From Galeruca laticollis (taxonomy: Eukaryota > Arthropoda > Insecta > Coleoptera > Chrysomelidae), in assembly GCA_963921935.1 (NCBI GenBank), contig OY998176.1, positions 171,240,445 to 171,304,444 on the forward strand: a stretch of DNA of 64,000 nucleotides, in the 5' to 3' direction. Shown in pieces: positions 13,289 through 25,065 of this stretch; position 1 is the first letter of the stretch; each line of letters begins with the position of its first letter. The notes beneath the pieces were generated by a model, which was given only the letters and a program-made list of their open reading frames with translations, did no database searches and was not told the DNA's origin. The position numbers were made by a program, and so were the translations under genes.

Positions 13289-14464
13289 ATGGAACAAAGA
13301 ATGACGTTAAGAGATGGTAAACAGGTAGGAGTTGAAAGTGGATCCGATGAAGAAAGGGAAGAACAGGAGGATAGTAGACGGGAACCCCAAGGAGGAACAA
13401 ATAGCAATGATCATTGGATGCAACAATTTCTTTTGAAAATGAATGAGAATATGAATAGGAAATTTGAAGAAAATAGGGCAGATATGAATAATATGGAAAA
13501 GAATATGCGAGGAGATATGTATACAATGAGGGAGGAGATTAAGGGGGATATTAACAATATCACAGGAAACATGGACAGGCTGGAAAAGAAAATAGAAGAA
13601 GGAAAAATTGAAAATTTAAAGGAGATTAAGAAAATTAGGGAAGAAAATAATGAATTTAGAAAGAAAATTGAAAAGGTGAAAGAGGATATGAAGGGCGAGA
13701 AGGAAAATTTGCGCATGGAAGACCAAGAAAACGGAGTTAAAATCAAAGAAGAATTTGAAAAACAGATAGATGAAATACAAGAATTAGATAAATGCATAGA
13801 AAAAAATTTATCTAGAACAATTCAAACAGAACCAAACAAACAAAAGAAGAAGATAACTGAAGAAATACGATTTATAAAAATACAAAGTTTAATGGAGATT
13901 AAAGAAGTTGAGAAGGAAATTGAAGATATACAGGCTATCAAAGTACAAAAACAACCAAAAGATGATATGTTAGACATTGATTTACAGAACCTAGGAAGTA
14001 AAGAAGTGATGCAAATTTATGAAAAAAATATTTATTGGAAAATAAAAGACTTAGATGGTAATACCGAAAAACAAATCATGATATATGATAAAAGAAATAA
14101 TAATTATGATAGGGGGAAACAATCTAACGAAGAATTGGAGGAAATGAATAAAATATTACAAGAAAATGTAAAAGAAATAGAAGAAACTACAAAACAAAAT
14201 GCCGGACGAATAATTTATACAGAAAATATCGAAATAAGAGTGAAATGTGACAGAAATATGAAAATAATTGATCAAAAAGTTTTTATTAATATAATTGGAA
14301 ATGAAATAATAGGAATTGAGATTATGATGGATCAGAAAATAATAAAAAATAATTTCAATGATATAGAAGAGTTTGAGATACAAATTGTAATGCATTTCTG
14401 GGAAGAAAATACAGAAACAAGAATATATGATGAAGATAATGAGATATGGGGCAATGAATTTTAA
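13289..14464 (+). CDS. Coiled-coil Gag-like protein of the LTR element (391 aa)
   Basis: The ATG at 13289 opens a 391-codon frame that is intact. The first 50 residues are acidic (SDEEREEQED). Residues about 45-190 are K/E/N-rich heptad-like sequence (MNENMNRKFEENRADMNN, MDRLEKKIEEGK), predicting a long coiled coil. Insect Gypsy Gag proteins often start with such a MDEN/KMNENSKK-type coil, so this is best read as a Gag N-terminus. No capsid fold signature and no CCHC knuckle follow. The C-terminal third (IEIRVKCDRNMKIID) is unrecognised. Codon use is strongly biased to A at third positions. It could assemble with Gag of a helper element, but that is inference. Confidence 0.6.
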   Translation: MEQRMTLRDGKQVGVESGSDEEREEQEDSRREPQGGTNSNDHWMQQFLLKMNENMNRKFEENRADMNNMEKNMRGDMYTMREEIKGDINNITGNMDRLEKKIEEGKIENLKEIKKIREENNEFRKKIEKVKEDMKGEKENLRMEDQENGVKIKEEFEKQIDEIQELDKCIEKNLSRTIQTEPNKQKKKITEEIRFIKIQSLMEIKEVEKEIEDIQAIKVQKQPKDDMLDIDLQNLGSKEVMQIYEKNIYWKIKDLDGNTEKQIMIYDKRNNNYDRGKQSNEELEEMNKILQENVKEIEETTKQNAGRIIYTENIEIRVKCDRNMKIIDQKVFINIIGNEIIGIEIMMDQKIIKNNFNDIEEFEIQIVMHFWEENTETRIYDEDNEIWGNEF

Positions 14465-15889
14465 AAGAACATAGTGGAAAATTTAAAGAAATCTAGTAAA
14501 CTAATATGGCAAAACGATTTTAAACAGAACATTATGAAAAGTTTGAACAAATTTAGGAAACTCATAGAGAATCAAACAATAAGAGAAGAGAACAAGACGA
14601 AGTTTAGGAAAAGAAAATAAAATTGAATTATATGATAGGATTATAGGAACGACATCTAGAAACGAAAAGGGAACTTACATGGTAAAGAATGCATATAAAA
14701 ACGATATGTAAATAAAATGTTTATGATTAACAAGTAATATTTAAAAACATATGTGAATAGAAATTATATAAACAAAGGTTTGATAATAGAAGAAATGATA
14801 GACATGTTGATATGAATTATGGAAATGAAAATATAAGTTACAGAAATGAAAAACGAATATATGGAAATGGAGATAAAATTTATGACAACAAGTATTGTGA
14901 GAATAGGAGAGAATTTAGCAACTTTGATAGAAGATATGATAATGAAAATAGAAATGAAAATTAAGCAACAAAATAGATGGACAGGATGAAATAATTACAT
15001 TTATAGGAACAAACGGACGGAAGTTATATAAACTAGGCAAATATATGATACAAAATATTGAATTAAAGGATGAAAAAGAAGTTGATATGTGTTGCATTGT
15101 TGATAAAGAAGTTAGAAACAAACATAGTTATTGATGAATTGATGAAATATAAGGAAATAATTGATTGTGAAGAGATAGATAGAATTAAATGGTAAAATAA
15201 TTGAATTTGAGGAGGTAAATATGGAAGTATTGGCAATTGAAGAGGATAATAGGAAGTTATGGAATATAAAGAGGAATGGAATTATGGTAGAATTGGAGTT
15301 AATGAGTGGAAATAAGGAATATGAAGAAAAAGTGAAGAATTTGATAATGAAATATGAAGAATTGTGTGAGAAATAAATTAGAATGGCTAATAATTATGTT
15401 CGTGAGATAGAATAAATAGAAGACGTGAAAAATAATGGTAATTGGACAGATTGTAATGAAGAATATTATAAATTTATAAATGAATTATTAAAGATGTATG
15501 AGACAAGAATTCCGAAGGAACTAAGAGTTGCTTAATGAAAATATGGATTATCAAAATAAAGAATACTGAGAAATGCTGAAATAAAACCATAACCCGTAAC
15601 ATATAAATGTTTAGACAGAGTAGAACAAAGTTGGAAACCTTTGAGATCATAAAAAAATGTTATCAACATGTATATAGGAAATTTTAGAATGATATGTTAC
15701 GTGAAATTTTAATAGATATAGTAGATTTAAGAAGTTTTATAGGAATTAGGAATAATAGTTTAATTTGATTGAAGATAAATTTTAGAGATAATTATTTGAA
15801 AGATATAACTATGTTACTAAGATATTAGTATGATATTTGGCAATTTTGAAAGATAAATTATAATTATATGCAAGAATCGATTTATCATT
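14465..15889 (+). other. Interior of the LTR element, no intact ORF
   Basis: The sequence is highly purine-rich on the plus strand, with scattered short reading frames such as CNEEYYKFINELLKMYE near 15460. It may hold decayed coding sequence. No RT, protease, RNase H or integrase motif was found. Confidence 0.5.
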
Positions 15890-15905
15890 CTTTTATTAGG
15901 GGGAT
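15890..15905 (+). promoter_or_regulatory. Polypurine-tract-like site
   Basis: ATTAGGGGGATT immediately precedes the 3' LTR at the place where plus-strand DNA synthesis is primed in LTR elements. It is short but correctly positioned. Confidence 0.45.
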
Positions 15906-17440
15906 TTAATACATATACTCTATCTAAATTCTAAAGAAAACATTGAAATAAAGAAAAATGTACATATTTGGATGTAATACTAGTGATATACAATGTATTA
16001 TAAATAATTTAAAAGATTCAATATGCAAATAAAATTTGACATTACAATTTCGAATGACAATAATGCAGAAGATGCTTAATGATACATAGATTTTATAAAG
16101 ATTTTAAAAAAAGAATACAGATGTCGCTGGTAGCAAAATTACAATTAGAATTAAGGAATGAAAATCTCTCTTTGTTATATGAAAACATAAATTTGTATTT
16201 TTTTTAAAAAAGGAATTTTTTGGTAACCAAAGGAGAGCAGAATTATTTATGGAAAAAGTTTAGTGAGTTGATTTTGAACCCCTCTCGAGAGAACATCTAA
16301 TATGAGTTCTCTCAAATTTGCTGAATAATATAATAGTAATTGATACATTAAAATAGAATCAGATTATAATAATTAGCATGATAAGATCAGTGCGTGAATA
16401 ATTCCTCAAATAATTATATTGAAATAGTGTTAGTGATTTTTCCGGGTTCTAAATTATAAATTTAGAAAAGTGGTTCCGGCGATTCTAAAAGACGTGCTTA
16501 GAATCAGAACGAGTGATCCTGATACCTAGTTGGTGAGTCCAGTCCAGATTTTATAAATTATTTTTCAAGAATTAACAGGCCTTTAAATAAAATTAAGATA
16601 TATGCATCTATATCACATTTTTGAATACTGACAAAATTAACGTTAAAGATATATAAAATTTCACCTGAAGAGAAGAGAAAATTTTTTGAATAGACAATTT
16701 TATCGCATATAGTTATTTGACATTTATACACGTCAAGTGTAATTTTCGACGATTTGAACGTTTAGAATAAGTAGTTAATTAGGTTGTTCTTCTAGTATAT
16801 AGGTTGTTTTTTTAATTTTAAGGTTCGTAGAAAGTACGATTATTGTTCTTTATTATATTTTGGGAATAGTAACTAATTTTCACTTGTTATCTGATGGTAT
16901 ATAATATATAATTTTTGATTCCAACTCACTTTGGTATTAATTCAACTCCTATTTCATTGAATTTGAAAAATTTTGGATCCTATAAAACTTTTGATATAAT
17001 CAGTGACATTTAGTTAATTTTCAGTGACAGAAAAATTGTAGATGTCATTAGATAATTTAATGGTCTTAGAATATATTGAACAAGCAGTCACTATAGATTT
17101 GCAATAGTATAATTGACAATTTTGGAATATTCTTTGGAAATTTATAAATTTAAAATTTGAATTATTAATTTTTTTTAATCTTTGAACCCTCCCTGAGGTA
17201 AGAGCGAGTAAGTCGATTTTGTAGTAATTTATCTTTCAGAATATAAAATTTCATATTCATCTGAGCCGGGCATAATAATTTGACAATTCCTGTCAAAATT
17301 TCAAATAGGTTATATTCAGTGATAAAGGTGTTTTCACATTAGTGTAGTTACTACCACGATTGTAACAACAGCATCTAATAATCAAATTTCAAATAAAATC
17401 ATATAATACATAATTATAAAAACAGTAGAACATTAAATAT

Positions 17441-17448
<8 letters not shown>
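15906..17448 (+). repeat. 3' LTR, 1.54 kb
   Basis: Near-identical copy of 11581-13120, ending ATATTATAAT directly against an (AT)n tract. One difference is a shorter T run before AAAAAAGG near 16200. Another is CAC replacing CGC in the ATATC.CATTTTTG segment near 16610. Confidence 0.9.

Positions 17449-17487
<39 letters not shown>
17447..17487. repeat. (AT)n microsatellite at the LTR border
   Basis: About 20 AT units start right at the end of the 3' LTR. The element probably inserted into, or at the edge of, an existing AT tract. Confidence 0.9.
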
Positions 17488-17491
<4 letters not shown>

Positions 17492-19099
17492 TATTTTAAT
17501 AACATTGTTTGGTTTAAATTAAACTTTTATTTTTTTTTATTACCTATTTATATTTTTTTCGCTGCTCAGTCGGAGTCGCAATCAAAATAGCTCTTATCTC
17601 AGGTGGGATCAGATTGGTTATGCAACTAACATCACTACCATGTAATATATGTTTTAATAAATTTTTATTATGACACCAGAATAATAAAATATAATGCTCT
17701 GATAATTAATAAAATATGGTTGCACTGGCAACAACGCAAATATAGAAATATCTCAGGTTCTATGTATACCAACAGATAACTAACAAACAATGTGAACTGG
17801 GTAAATTATCTTTTAGAATATAACCCAAACAACGAACAAGAAGAAGAAGAAATATTTGCAATTAGGTTATTATAGATATTGTATTGTTATTGATTTATGA
17901 GAAAGTTTGCATATGAATATTTACTGGATATTTCTCCTTTATATGGAAAATGACGTCACCTTCATATGGTAAATAGAATTAATATTATTTGTACAACCTA
18001 CAATTCTACTTATCTAAACACTTTTTCGTCTAAGTAACGCGAATTCGAAGTTCTCCTTTGGTTTGGATTTTCAACAAATCTAATCTACACTACAATCCGA
18101 TGACTTCTCAGATAACCAGAAATTGAATTTAATATAGAAATTAAATGATTAAATACTGGAACTTTCAGGAACTTCAACTCCAAATTGGGTAAGTACTTTA
18201 TAAATTCTTATATATTTTAATTCACTTACCAGCTTGTGAAAACTTGTATTTCGTATTGACTTACTGTTTGATATGAATTAGTATGTGAATTTCTCTTATT
18301 TTCTTTTCCTTTTCAGATTATATTCTCCAAAATTCTCGGCAACATAAACCTTTCTGGTGACCCCACACCTCGTCAACAAAAAACTTCTACTTAACAACCC
18401 CTTGGTTACCATCTTCCAATCATGGCAATTGTTCATATTTCAATTATTTATCACTGCATTTTATTGGATGTAATGTTTTTATGAAAACTTTTGCAATATT
18501 AAAATTTTATATACATGTATGTACAAAATGATTATTTTGCAACAACAAAGCATTACATTCTATTATATACACAATTTATTGGTTTTAAATAATTTTGGAC
18601 AATACCGTCAATGGTTCAATTCTCTGATTGCTCAATCCAAATCAATACATTTGTTTCAACACAGACTTTGATTTTATCGAAAATTATCATACAGGCTGTC
18701 CCAAATATTCTAATTATTGACATAATTTTTGAAATTTAATGAATTTGTGTGGTATATACTGATGTAGCAATTATGTGAGCTCCTATTGTAATTAATATCC
18801 ACAATAATATATCTAATTATATTATTGTTTTTAATAACTACTTGTTATGAACTTAAATAATAATGAATAAAATCATTAAACGAAAGAATTGAATATTTCG
18901 AATTATTTCTTTAAAAATTATGATCAATATCTATATATTTCTATGTCTAATTATCGTATTGTTATTCATTTATAGTTCTACTGTAACTAAATAATAAGTA
19001 TTCAGATTTTTATTATTGTTATTATGATATTATTTCTGATATCTATTTTAATTACTTACTATGTACATACGTTTTTCATACATTTCAAACCATTTGATA
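17488..19099. other. No gene recognised; possible LTR/PBS relic
   Basis: No convincing ORF. At about 18349 the sequence TCTGGTGACCCCACACC resembles the start of a tRNA-Trp type primer-binding site (TGGTGACCCCGACG) used by some Gypsy elements, but diverges after TGGTGACCCC. No matching LTR pair was found. Confidence 0.35.
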
Positions 19100-19599
19100 A
19101 CTTCTTGTATTGAGTACCTCATTAATGCAAAGTGTTCCCAATACTTTTTTATAAACTCTTGCAATCCTTGAATATATGTTTGTCTTCTTATTTTATCTTC
19201 GCGGTTTTGAATTTTTTGTTTACTTCTATTTTCCTTTCTTCGTTTCTCTTATTTACTCTCTTGTTACTTTCTTCTATCTTCGTATTTCTATCAACAATTT
19301 TTCTTATTTCTATTCTTCTTTAAGTTTTCATTAATTTTCTTGGAGCTCTCTTCTATTTTCTTAATTCCATTAACAATTTTCTTGTTTCTACTCTTCTTCA
19401 TATTGTCATCCATTTTCTCGTTAATTTCTTCTATATTATTATTTCTATTCTTCTTTAAATCTTCATTCATTTTCCTAATTACTTTCTTCTATTTTCTCAT
19501 TTATAGTTTCATTTATATACTTGTTTCTTTCATCCATTTCATTATTTATAATTATATTATTTTCTACACTATTCTCAATATTGAATAAATTTGATAAAT

Positions 19600-21056
19600 C
19601 AGGTACTAAATTTACTTCATTATTTTCAATTCCGTTATTTTCCATAACATTATCAATATTAAATAGATTTCACAAACCAGGTATAAAATCTATTTCATTT
19701 TTCTTATAATTTGGTTTTAGATTTGATAAAGATTTAGACGCAAATTTAGCATTAGTTGAATGTGTTTTATTATCTGGAAAATATTTTAATTTTGGGTTTT
19801 TCATTTTAATGTATTCTAACGGTCCATTTGAAATAATTTTAATTTCTGCTACGTCGGATTTCTTTTCTGAGGAGCCTTTCGAAAATTTTGATTTTGTTCT
19901 TTATCATTATTTTCTTCTGTTAAAATGAAAGTTTCAAATTCCTCCAATGGATTAACTGTTTCTTTTATTTCCTCTATTTCTTCCGTTTCCTCATAATCAT
20001 TGTTGTATAATTCTTCTGATATGAAATTTGATCTTTGATTATTATTTTGGAAATAATTATTATTAGTACTTCTAAATCAATTATTATCAGTATTATTATT
20101 ATTTTTATTTATAAAATTATTATTTCTCTTTGGAGAATCCGTAAAATTTCTCGATGTTGTCGACATAGGTTCTGGTCTAGGTAAACTATGTACAGATATT
20201 TGGTGTGGCATGAAAACATTTCGTTTTGGACTAAATACTTGCGCATTAGTCGGATAATGTCGAGGTTGTGGTTTTATATTAATTGGTTGGCTTGAAAAGT
20301 TTTTGTCGTTGTTGGAAATCATGATATTGGTTATAATTATTTTTGAAATAATTTGGATAATTATCATTCTGATTTTGATTATTATTATTATTATAATTAT
20401 ATGAATTATTATTAGGTGATTTATAACTACTATAATTTTTGAAGGATCTCGGCTCATTTAAATGACCTTATAATCTCCCAAAATTCTCAAATTCTTCAAT
20501 ATAAGCCATTGCATCCCCTAAAGAGTTAGGCTTTTTCAAATGCATATTGTTTTTAAGGACAACGGTACATCCTGAAACAAAGGTATTCAGTGCTGTCTTA
20601 TCACAATGATTTATGTTGCATCTCTTATCATTTTCAGTAAGACTAAAGTCATTGCTGATTCTCTGTATAATCTCGCTTTTTAACAATTGGAGTCTAGCCC
20701 CGATGTCGATTAGATTTTAATTTTTAAGTGGCCTTGTTCGTGTTAATTCCTGCACGATGCAGTCCAGATATCTTCGATCTGAGAAACACTGTTTCAAGGC
20801 TTCTTTAATCTTTTGCCATGTGTTTAGCTCCATTCGATTGCCCACCATGGCTTCAGCTTTTCCTATAAGTTTTTCTTGTATACAATCCAATATATGGTTG
20901 TTTATTTCGACGTCATTATATAGCGCGTATGTTTCAATTAATTTCACACACCTGATTATAAACTTATTCAACGTAGTACTATTACCATCATATGGTTTAA
21001 TATTTTCTAATTTTAATTTAAATAAATCCCAATGGAGGGTTTATATTCACAGATGA
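19600..21056 (-). pseudogene. Gypsy gag (capsid plus Asn-rich tail), frameshifted
   Basis: On the minus strand the capsid part reads LNKFIIRCVKLIETYAL, WQKIKEALKQCFSDRR and LDCIVQELTRTRPLKN. After a frameshift near 20700 it continues with SEIIQRISNDFSL, TALNTFVSGC and SLGDAMAYIEEFENF. This order is typical of Gag capsid proteins of insect LTR elements. The tail has RNFTDSPKRNNNF and long Asn/Tyr runs in shifting frames (20077-20457), then a weak internal repeat around NLFNIDNV and NLFNIENSV near 19570-19700. Gag would form the particle. At least three frame changes make this copy non-coding. No zinc knuckle was seen. Confidence 0.65.
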
Positions 21057-21379
21057 AAATGAATTCTCAAAATTATTATGAGATTTATTATTTTTTTTTA
21101 ATATTTAATTTATAGAATGTTTCCAATAAATTTTCCAATCCGTTCATAAAATAAATCGGCATCAAGTATATTTAATATAAAAAAATATATCTCTCCTACT
21201 CTTTTAAAAAGGTATGGAAAGGTAAAAAAAGGAAACTTGGCACTTACAATTGACTTGAAGAGCTCTGGTTTCTTCTTTTTCCGTGAATAGTAGATTCTGG
21301 AATCCGCGCTTGATGTTGAAACACCAAATCGTGAGTTCTTTATACGAACGATCCGACAAAGTTTTCTTCGACCGCACAG

Positions 21380-21398
21380 ATCCTACTTACTGCGCCAA
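21380..21398 (-). promoter_or_regulatory. Primer-binding-site-like sequence
   Basis: The minus strand reads TTGGCGCAGTAAGTAGGATC just inside the presumed 5' LTR. It resembles the GGCGCAGT.GGTAGGATC type site of several insect Gypsy elements. Its position upstream of gag fits. Confidence 0.5.
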
Positions 21399-21746
21399 TT
21401 ATATATTTTTAACACCGAAAACTATTGTTACAAACTCTATTTTCACAATATAATTGAAATTATAATACCTGCGAAGTAACTATTTAACAAAGCTAATGAT
21501 ACACCGACAATGCTAAGAATGAATCAAAAGTATATCAACGACTAACCAACTATAATAACTATAACAACACTATTTCAAATAACATCTCTATATATGTTAA
21601 AATGAAAGCTAACTCTGCATTTCTTATTTACATTAACACAATATTCTTATTTATTTATAGAAATTTCCAGTTCTATAACTCTCGTATATGTTTTCTAATA
21701 ATGTGACGAATAGTATTATTATTTAGCCGCTTTCTTATTGAGTTCA

Positions 21747-21815
21747 GGGCCGGATCAATCCTGTCCAGGCCCCTAGGCAATAATTCCGTCCGGGCCCCTA
21801 GGCAATACAATCAGG
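21747..21815. repeat. hAT-like terminal sequence (weak)
   Basis: It begins CAGGGCCGGATCAATCC and contains two copies of GGGCCCCTAGGCAAT-like sequence at about 21768 and 21793. The start matches the pattern at 4335. No partner terminus was found before the tandem repeat at 22.2 kb. Confidence 0.25.
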
Positions 21816-22184
21816 TCATTTCAAGTTGATGAAGGGATGTCTTATGTTATATTGTACAAACATGGTTATTTTGACTTGATGCTGCAGCATCGCCTTACTT
21901 GATTCGTTAGCTTCATTGAAATGGTGTTATTGAATAGATTATAGATATGTGATGATCCAGGTTTTATGATGGGTCAGAAAAGAGGAATGAGACGCGATAT
22001 GGTTATTACTTTTCCGTCAACCTATTTATATGCGAGAAAAGTATTGGTTTACCCCAAAAAAAGTTGGTATTTTGAAAATTTTTTTTGAGTTAATTTTACG
22101 TTTTCCATCAACGACAACACGAAAAAACGGTTTTTAGAAAAAAAATCCTGTGTGTATGTCATCGTCGTCGTCGTTTTCCTTACA

Positions 22185-22770
22185 TGTCTTGTTAGCACGA
22201 TACTGCCTACGGAGTGCAATAAGTCAGCAATTTTATGATTGAATATTGTCAAGGACATGTCAGAGATGAACCCTATTGATTTTCAGCTCACCAGAGCCAA
22301 AACAACGGGTGCTATGGTACTTGAAGTACGATATTTTTGTCATTTTTGGAGAAGCTTCAATTTGTTAGCACGATACAGCCTCCGGAGTATATACAAGTGA
22401 CCAATTTTATAATTGGATATTATTCAGAGCATCTCCAAGATGAACCCTATTGATATTCAGCTCAATAAAGCTAGTACAACGGCTGCTGTGGTACTTGAAG
22501 TACCAAATTTTTTTCATTTTTGGAGAATTTCCAGTTTGTTAGCACGATACAGCCTCCAGAGAGTATACGATTGATCAATTTTATGATTGAGTATTGTTCA
22601 AGGTGTCTCACAAATGTACCCTACTGATTTTCAGTTGACTAGAGCGAGTACAGCGGGTCCTATAAATCCATATATACTAAATTTTTGGTTATATTTGAAG
22701 AAATTCGGTTTGTTACCACGATACATCCCCCGAAGTGTATACAAGTAACAATTTTATCATAGAATATTGT
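22185..22770. repeat. Satellite-like tandem repeat, about 172 bp, four partial units
   Basis: The core TTGTTAGCACGATAC followed by GCCTNCGGAGT recurs at about 22190, 22361, 22537 and (degenerate, TTACCACGATAC) 22709. Spacing is 171-176 bp. Each unit also carries a TTTTAT.ATTG.ATATT segment and a CCCTATTGAT.TTCAGCTCA segment. Later units are more divergent. No ORF spans it. Confidence 0.8.
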
Positions 22771-23350
22771 TCGGGACCACAAATGCGGAAAAGTTAGTTT
22801 TAATCTTTAAAACCGTTTATTTCATATTTAATCTATTGTATTTTGTTAAATCAAAATATAAAATTTACAATGAATAACATGGGTATTAAAAAAATCCCAA
22901 TGGCACAGGACCAATTGGACAGGCTTATTTCAGTAACAGGTTTGCATAAAACCTAAAATAAAAAATTAGATACAGAAGTAATTGAATGTTTTGAGATGTA
23001 CACAAAACCAAAGCAACATTCTGGCATCAAATCAAAAAAAAATTCTGGTAAATTTGTGAATTTTCTTAAATAAATGTTTTAATGTACGATTTAGAGAAAA
23101 ATATTGAATACAAAAGTTGTAGAACGTGTTAAGGTCTATGAAAATGCTCAGTAACTTTTTTGCGTCAAATGAAAAACAAAGGAAATACGATTTTTTTTCA
23201 ACTTTGACAGGCCGCCATTTTGTTTTTACTGGGCCGATTTGGCTCATTAACGAACTCATCCAAGATTTTTGCCTAACCGATTTTTGTGGCGAGTTTGGTT
23301 TGGATATGTCAAAAAATACGCCCTCTATCGTGCTTACAAATTCCGTTATA

Positions 23351-23358
<8 letters not shown>
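22771..23358. other. No gene recognised
   Basis: A short frame at about 22870-23045 starts MNNMGIKKIPMAQDQLDRL but has an early stop and no known domain. The block at 23125-23330 contains overlapping ORFs on both strands without recognisable motifs. Confidence 0.4.

Positions 23359-23384
<26 letters not shown>
23359..23384. repeat. (AT)n tract at the Gypsy 5' border
   Basis: AT repeat directly abutting the TGTAACGAAG start of the long LTR. The matching flank is the AT tract from 29975, so the element was probably inserted within one AT microsatellite. Confidence 0.9.
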
Positions 23385-23765
23385 TGTAACGAAGTTTTTT
23401 TCGTTACTAACTAAATACTATAATCAAAGAAAAATTTGTAAACTACCCAACACATTTGAAGCCTTATTTCAGGATAATAATTATGATAAACTAATAATAT
23501 TTTTAAAATTAATTAATGATGTAACGAAGTTTCTTTTTCGTTACTATTCATTTAAAGGTTTCCGAATTTACTTTTATTTAATATTATTTAACCGTTAGAT
23601 ATGTAGAAATTACTTAGATATGAAATATTAATTCTAAATGTAACGAAGTTTCTTTCCTGTTCTTATTTATTTTAAATTTCCGAATCTACTGTTATTTAAT
23701 ATTGCTTTTAACCCGTAATATGTGTAAAGATCACTTTGATAAAATATTCATTCCGGATTTTTATT
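23385..23765 (+). repeat. Tandem repeat at the LTR start, about 125 bp by 3
   Basis: Units begin TGTAACGAAGTT at 23385, 23520 and 23639. Each contains a TTCCGAATTTACTTTTATTTAAT-like segment. Because each unit starts with the LTR terminal sequence, the LTR end has been duplicated internally. Confidence 0.75.
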
Positions 23766-24424
23766 TGAAAATTTCAAATGTTGACCGCGATCCGATGGTA
23801 AAATTTATGTTTAACCCTACCACGGAATACTGAGTAAGGAGCGCGCAGGTCGAACTAGCGGAAGAGAGGGAAAAGCTGTTTGAAACCTGGTAGTTGATAG
23901 TCGACAGGGAGTAGTATCGAGTCCCGAGTTCCAACCGCCGGCAGTAGTACAACGCTCCGAAAGTAAGCAATTAAATCAATTTATTTACCGTTCTTGTAAT
24001 TATTTTTGTAAGTAGTTTCTTTTTGAATTTTTTTTAGAATATTTGAAAAACAAAACATAAATGGTCTTTTCAATAGATTTTTGAATTTCTACTTTGAATT
24101 TATAGAATATTAGATATTTCATTTTCACTATAAGCATTAGTGGTTTCATGATAAAGCAGAAATCGAACTGTTATCCGTTTCTTTTGAATGTTTTGAATAA
24201 TTTTTTCCCGTTTTTCTTTTTAAAATAAAAACATTAAAGCAATAACTGTGAAGGTAAGAATATTTGGAAATTATAATAACAGTGGTTTTTAAATAGATAT
24301 TTGTATTTTGAATTTATAAAATATTAGATATTTCATTTTACTGCAAGCGTTAATGGTTTTGGTGATATATCAAAATATAACGAGAAACAGTACATTTAAA
24401 ATCTCGACAATATTTTATTGAGTG

Positions 24425-25065
24425 CTAACCCGATTCCCTGTTTTTGCGTTTCGGTTGAAATATCAAAGACTTCCAGGTGTCTAGCCAGGGCTTCTTGATA
24501 TTTTAATTCCCGGATTTCAACCGTCTGTATCCCGTCCCGATTCCCTGTTTTTGCGTTTCGATTGAGATATCAAAGACTTCCAGGTGTCTAGCCAGGGCTC
24601 TTCTGATATTTTAATTAGAAGGCGTATATTCCGTAAAATTGAAATCTTAAGGACTTCCAGGTGTCTAGCCAGGGCTCCTTGATATTTTAATTCCCGGATT
24701 TCAACCGTTAGTACCCCGTCCCGATTCCCTGTTTTGCGTTTCGGTTGAAATATCAAAGACTTCCAGGTGTCTAGCCAGGGCTCTTCTGATATTTTGATTA
24801 GAAGGCGTATACTCCGTTAAATTGAAATCTTAAGGACTTCCAGGTGTCTAGCCAGGGCTCCTTGATATTTTAATTCCCGGATTTCAACCGTCAGTATCCC
24901 GTCCCGATTCCCTGTTTTGCGTTTCGGTTGAGATATCAAAGACTTCCAGGTGTCTAGCCAGGGCTCTTCTGATATTTTAATTGGGAGACGTATATTCTGT
25001 TAAATTGAAATCTTAAGGACTTCCAGGTGTCTAGCCAGGGCTCCTTGATATTTTAATTCCCGGAT
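24425..25065 (+). repeat. LTR-internal tandem repeat, about 183-bp units
   Basis: The higher-order unit starts CCCGATTCCCTGTTTTGCG at about 24536, 24719 and 24903, with a partial copy from 24430. Within each unit ACTTCCAGGTGTCTAGCCAG occurs twice, so the array is a dimeric repeat. One subunit ends TTCTGATATTTTAATTAGAAGG and the other CCTTGATATTTTAATTCCCGG. The 3' LTR keeps only the last unit. Confidence 0.85.

Larger units (their letters stand above)
11581..17448 (+). mobile_element. LTR retrotransposon without polymerase genes (LARD-like)
   Basis: Two long direct repeats (11581-13120 and 15906-17448) are nearly identical over about 1.54 kb and flank a 2.8-kb interior. The first repeat is followed at once by a primer-binding-site-like sequence. 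The second is preceded by a polypurine run. This is the layout of an LTR retrotransposon. The interior has one long ORF and no RT, protease or integrase motif, so the copy must rely on another element's enzymes. It appears inserted in AT repeat DNA, with ATATA at both outer borders. Confidence 0.85.
19100..21680 (-). mobile_element. Gypsy element relic with gag, minus strand
   Basis: Minus-strand order is a possible LTR (21680-21399), primer-binding-like site, gag capsid region, a long Asn-rich tail, then a K/E/N coiled-coil-like stretch down to about 19100. No RT or integrase was found and no second LTR. The 5' LTR limit at 21680 (AGTTATAG on the minus strand) is tentative. Confidence 0.55.

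Noticed and set aside
13411..13797. 128-codon minus-strand ORF opposite the coiled-coil ORF
   Set aside because: Ser/Phe/Ile-rich antisense shadow of the Lys/Glu-rich coding strand.
19132..19709. Plus-strand Leu/Phe/Ile-rich ORFs resembling membrane proteins
   Set aside because: They are the antisense of Lys/Glu/Asn-rich gag-tail sequence on the minus strand.
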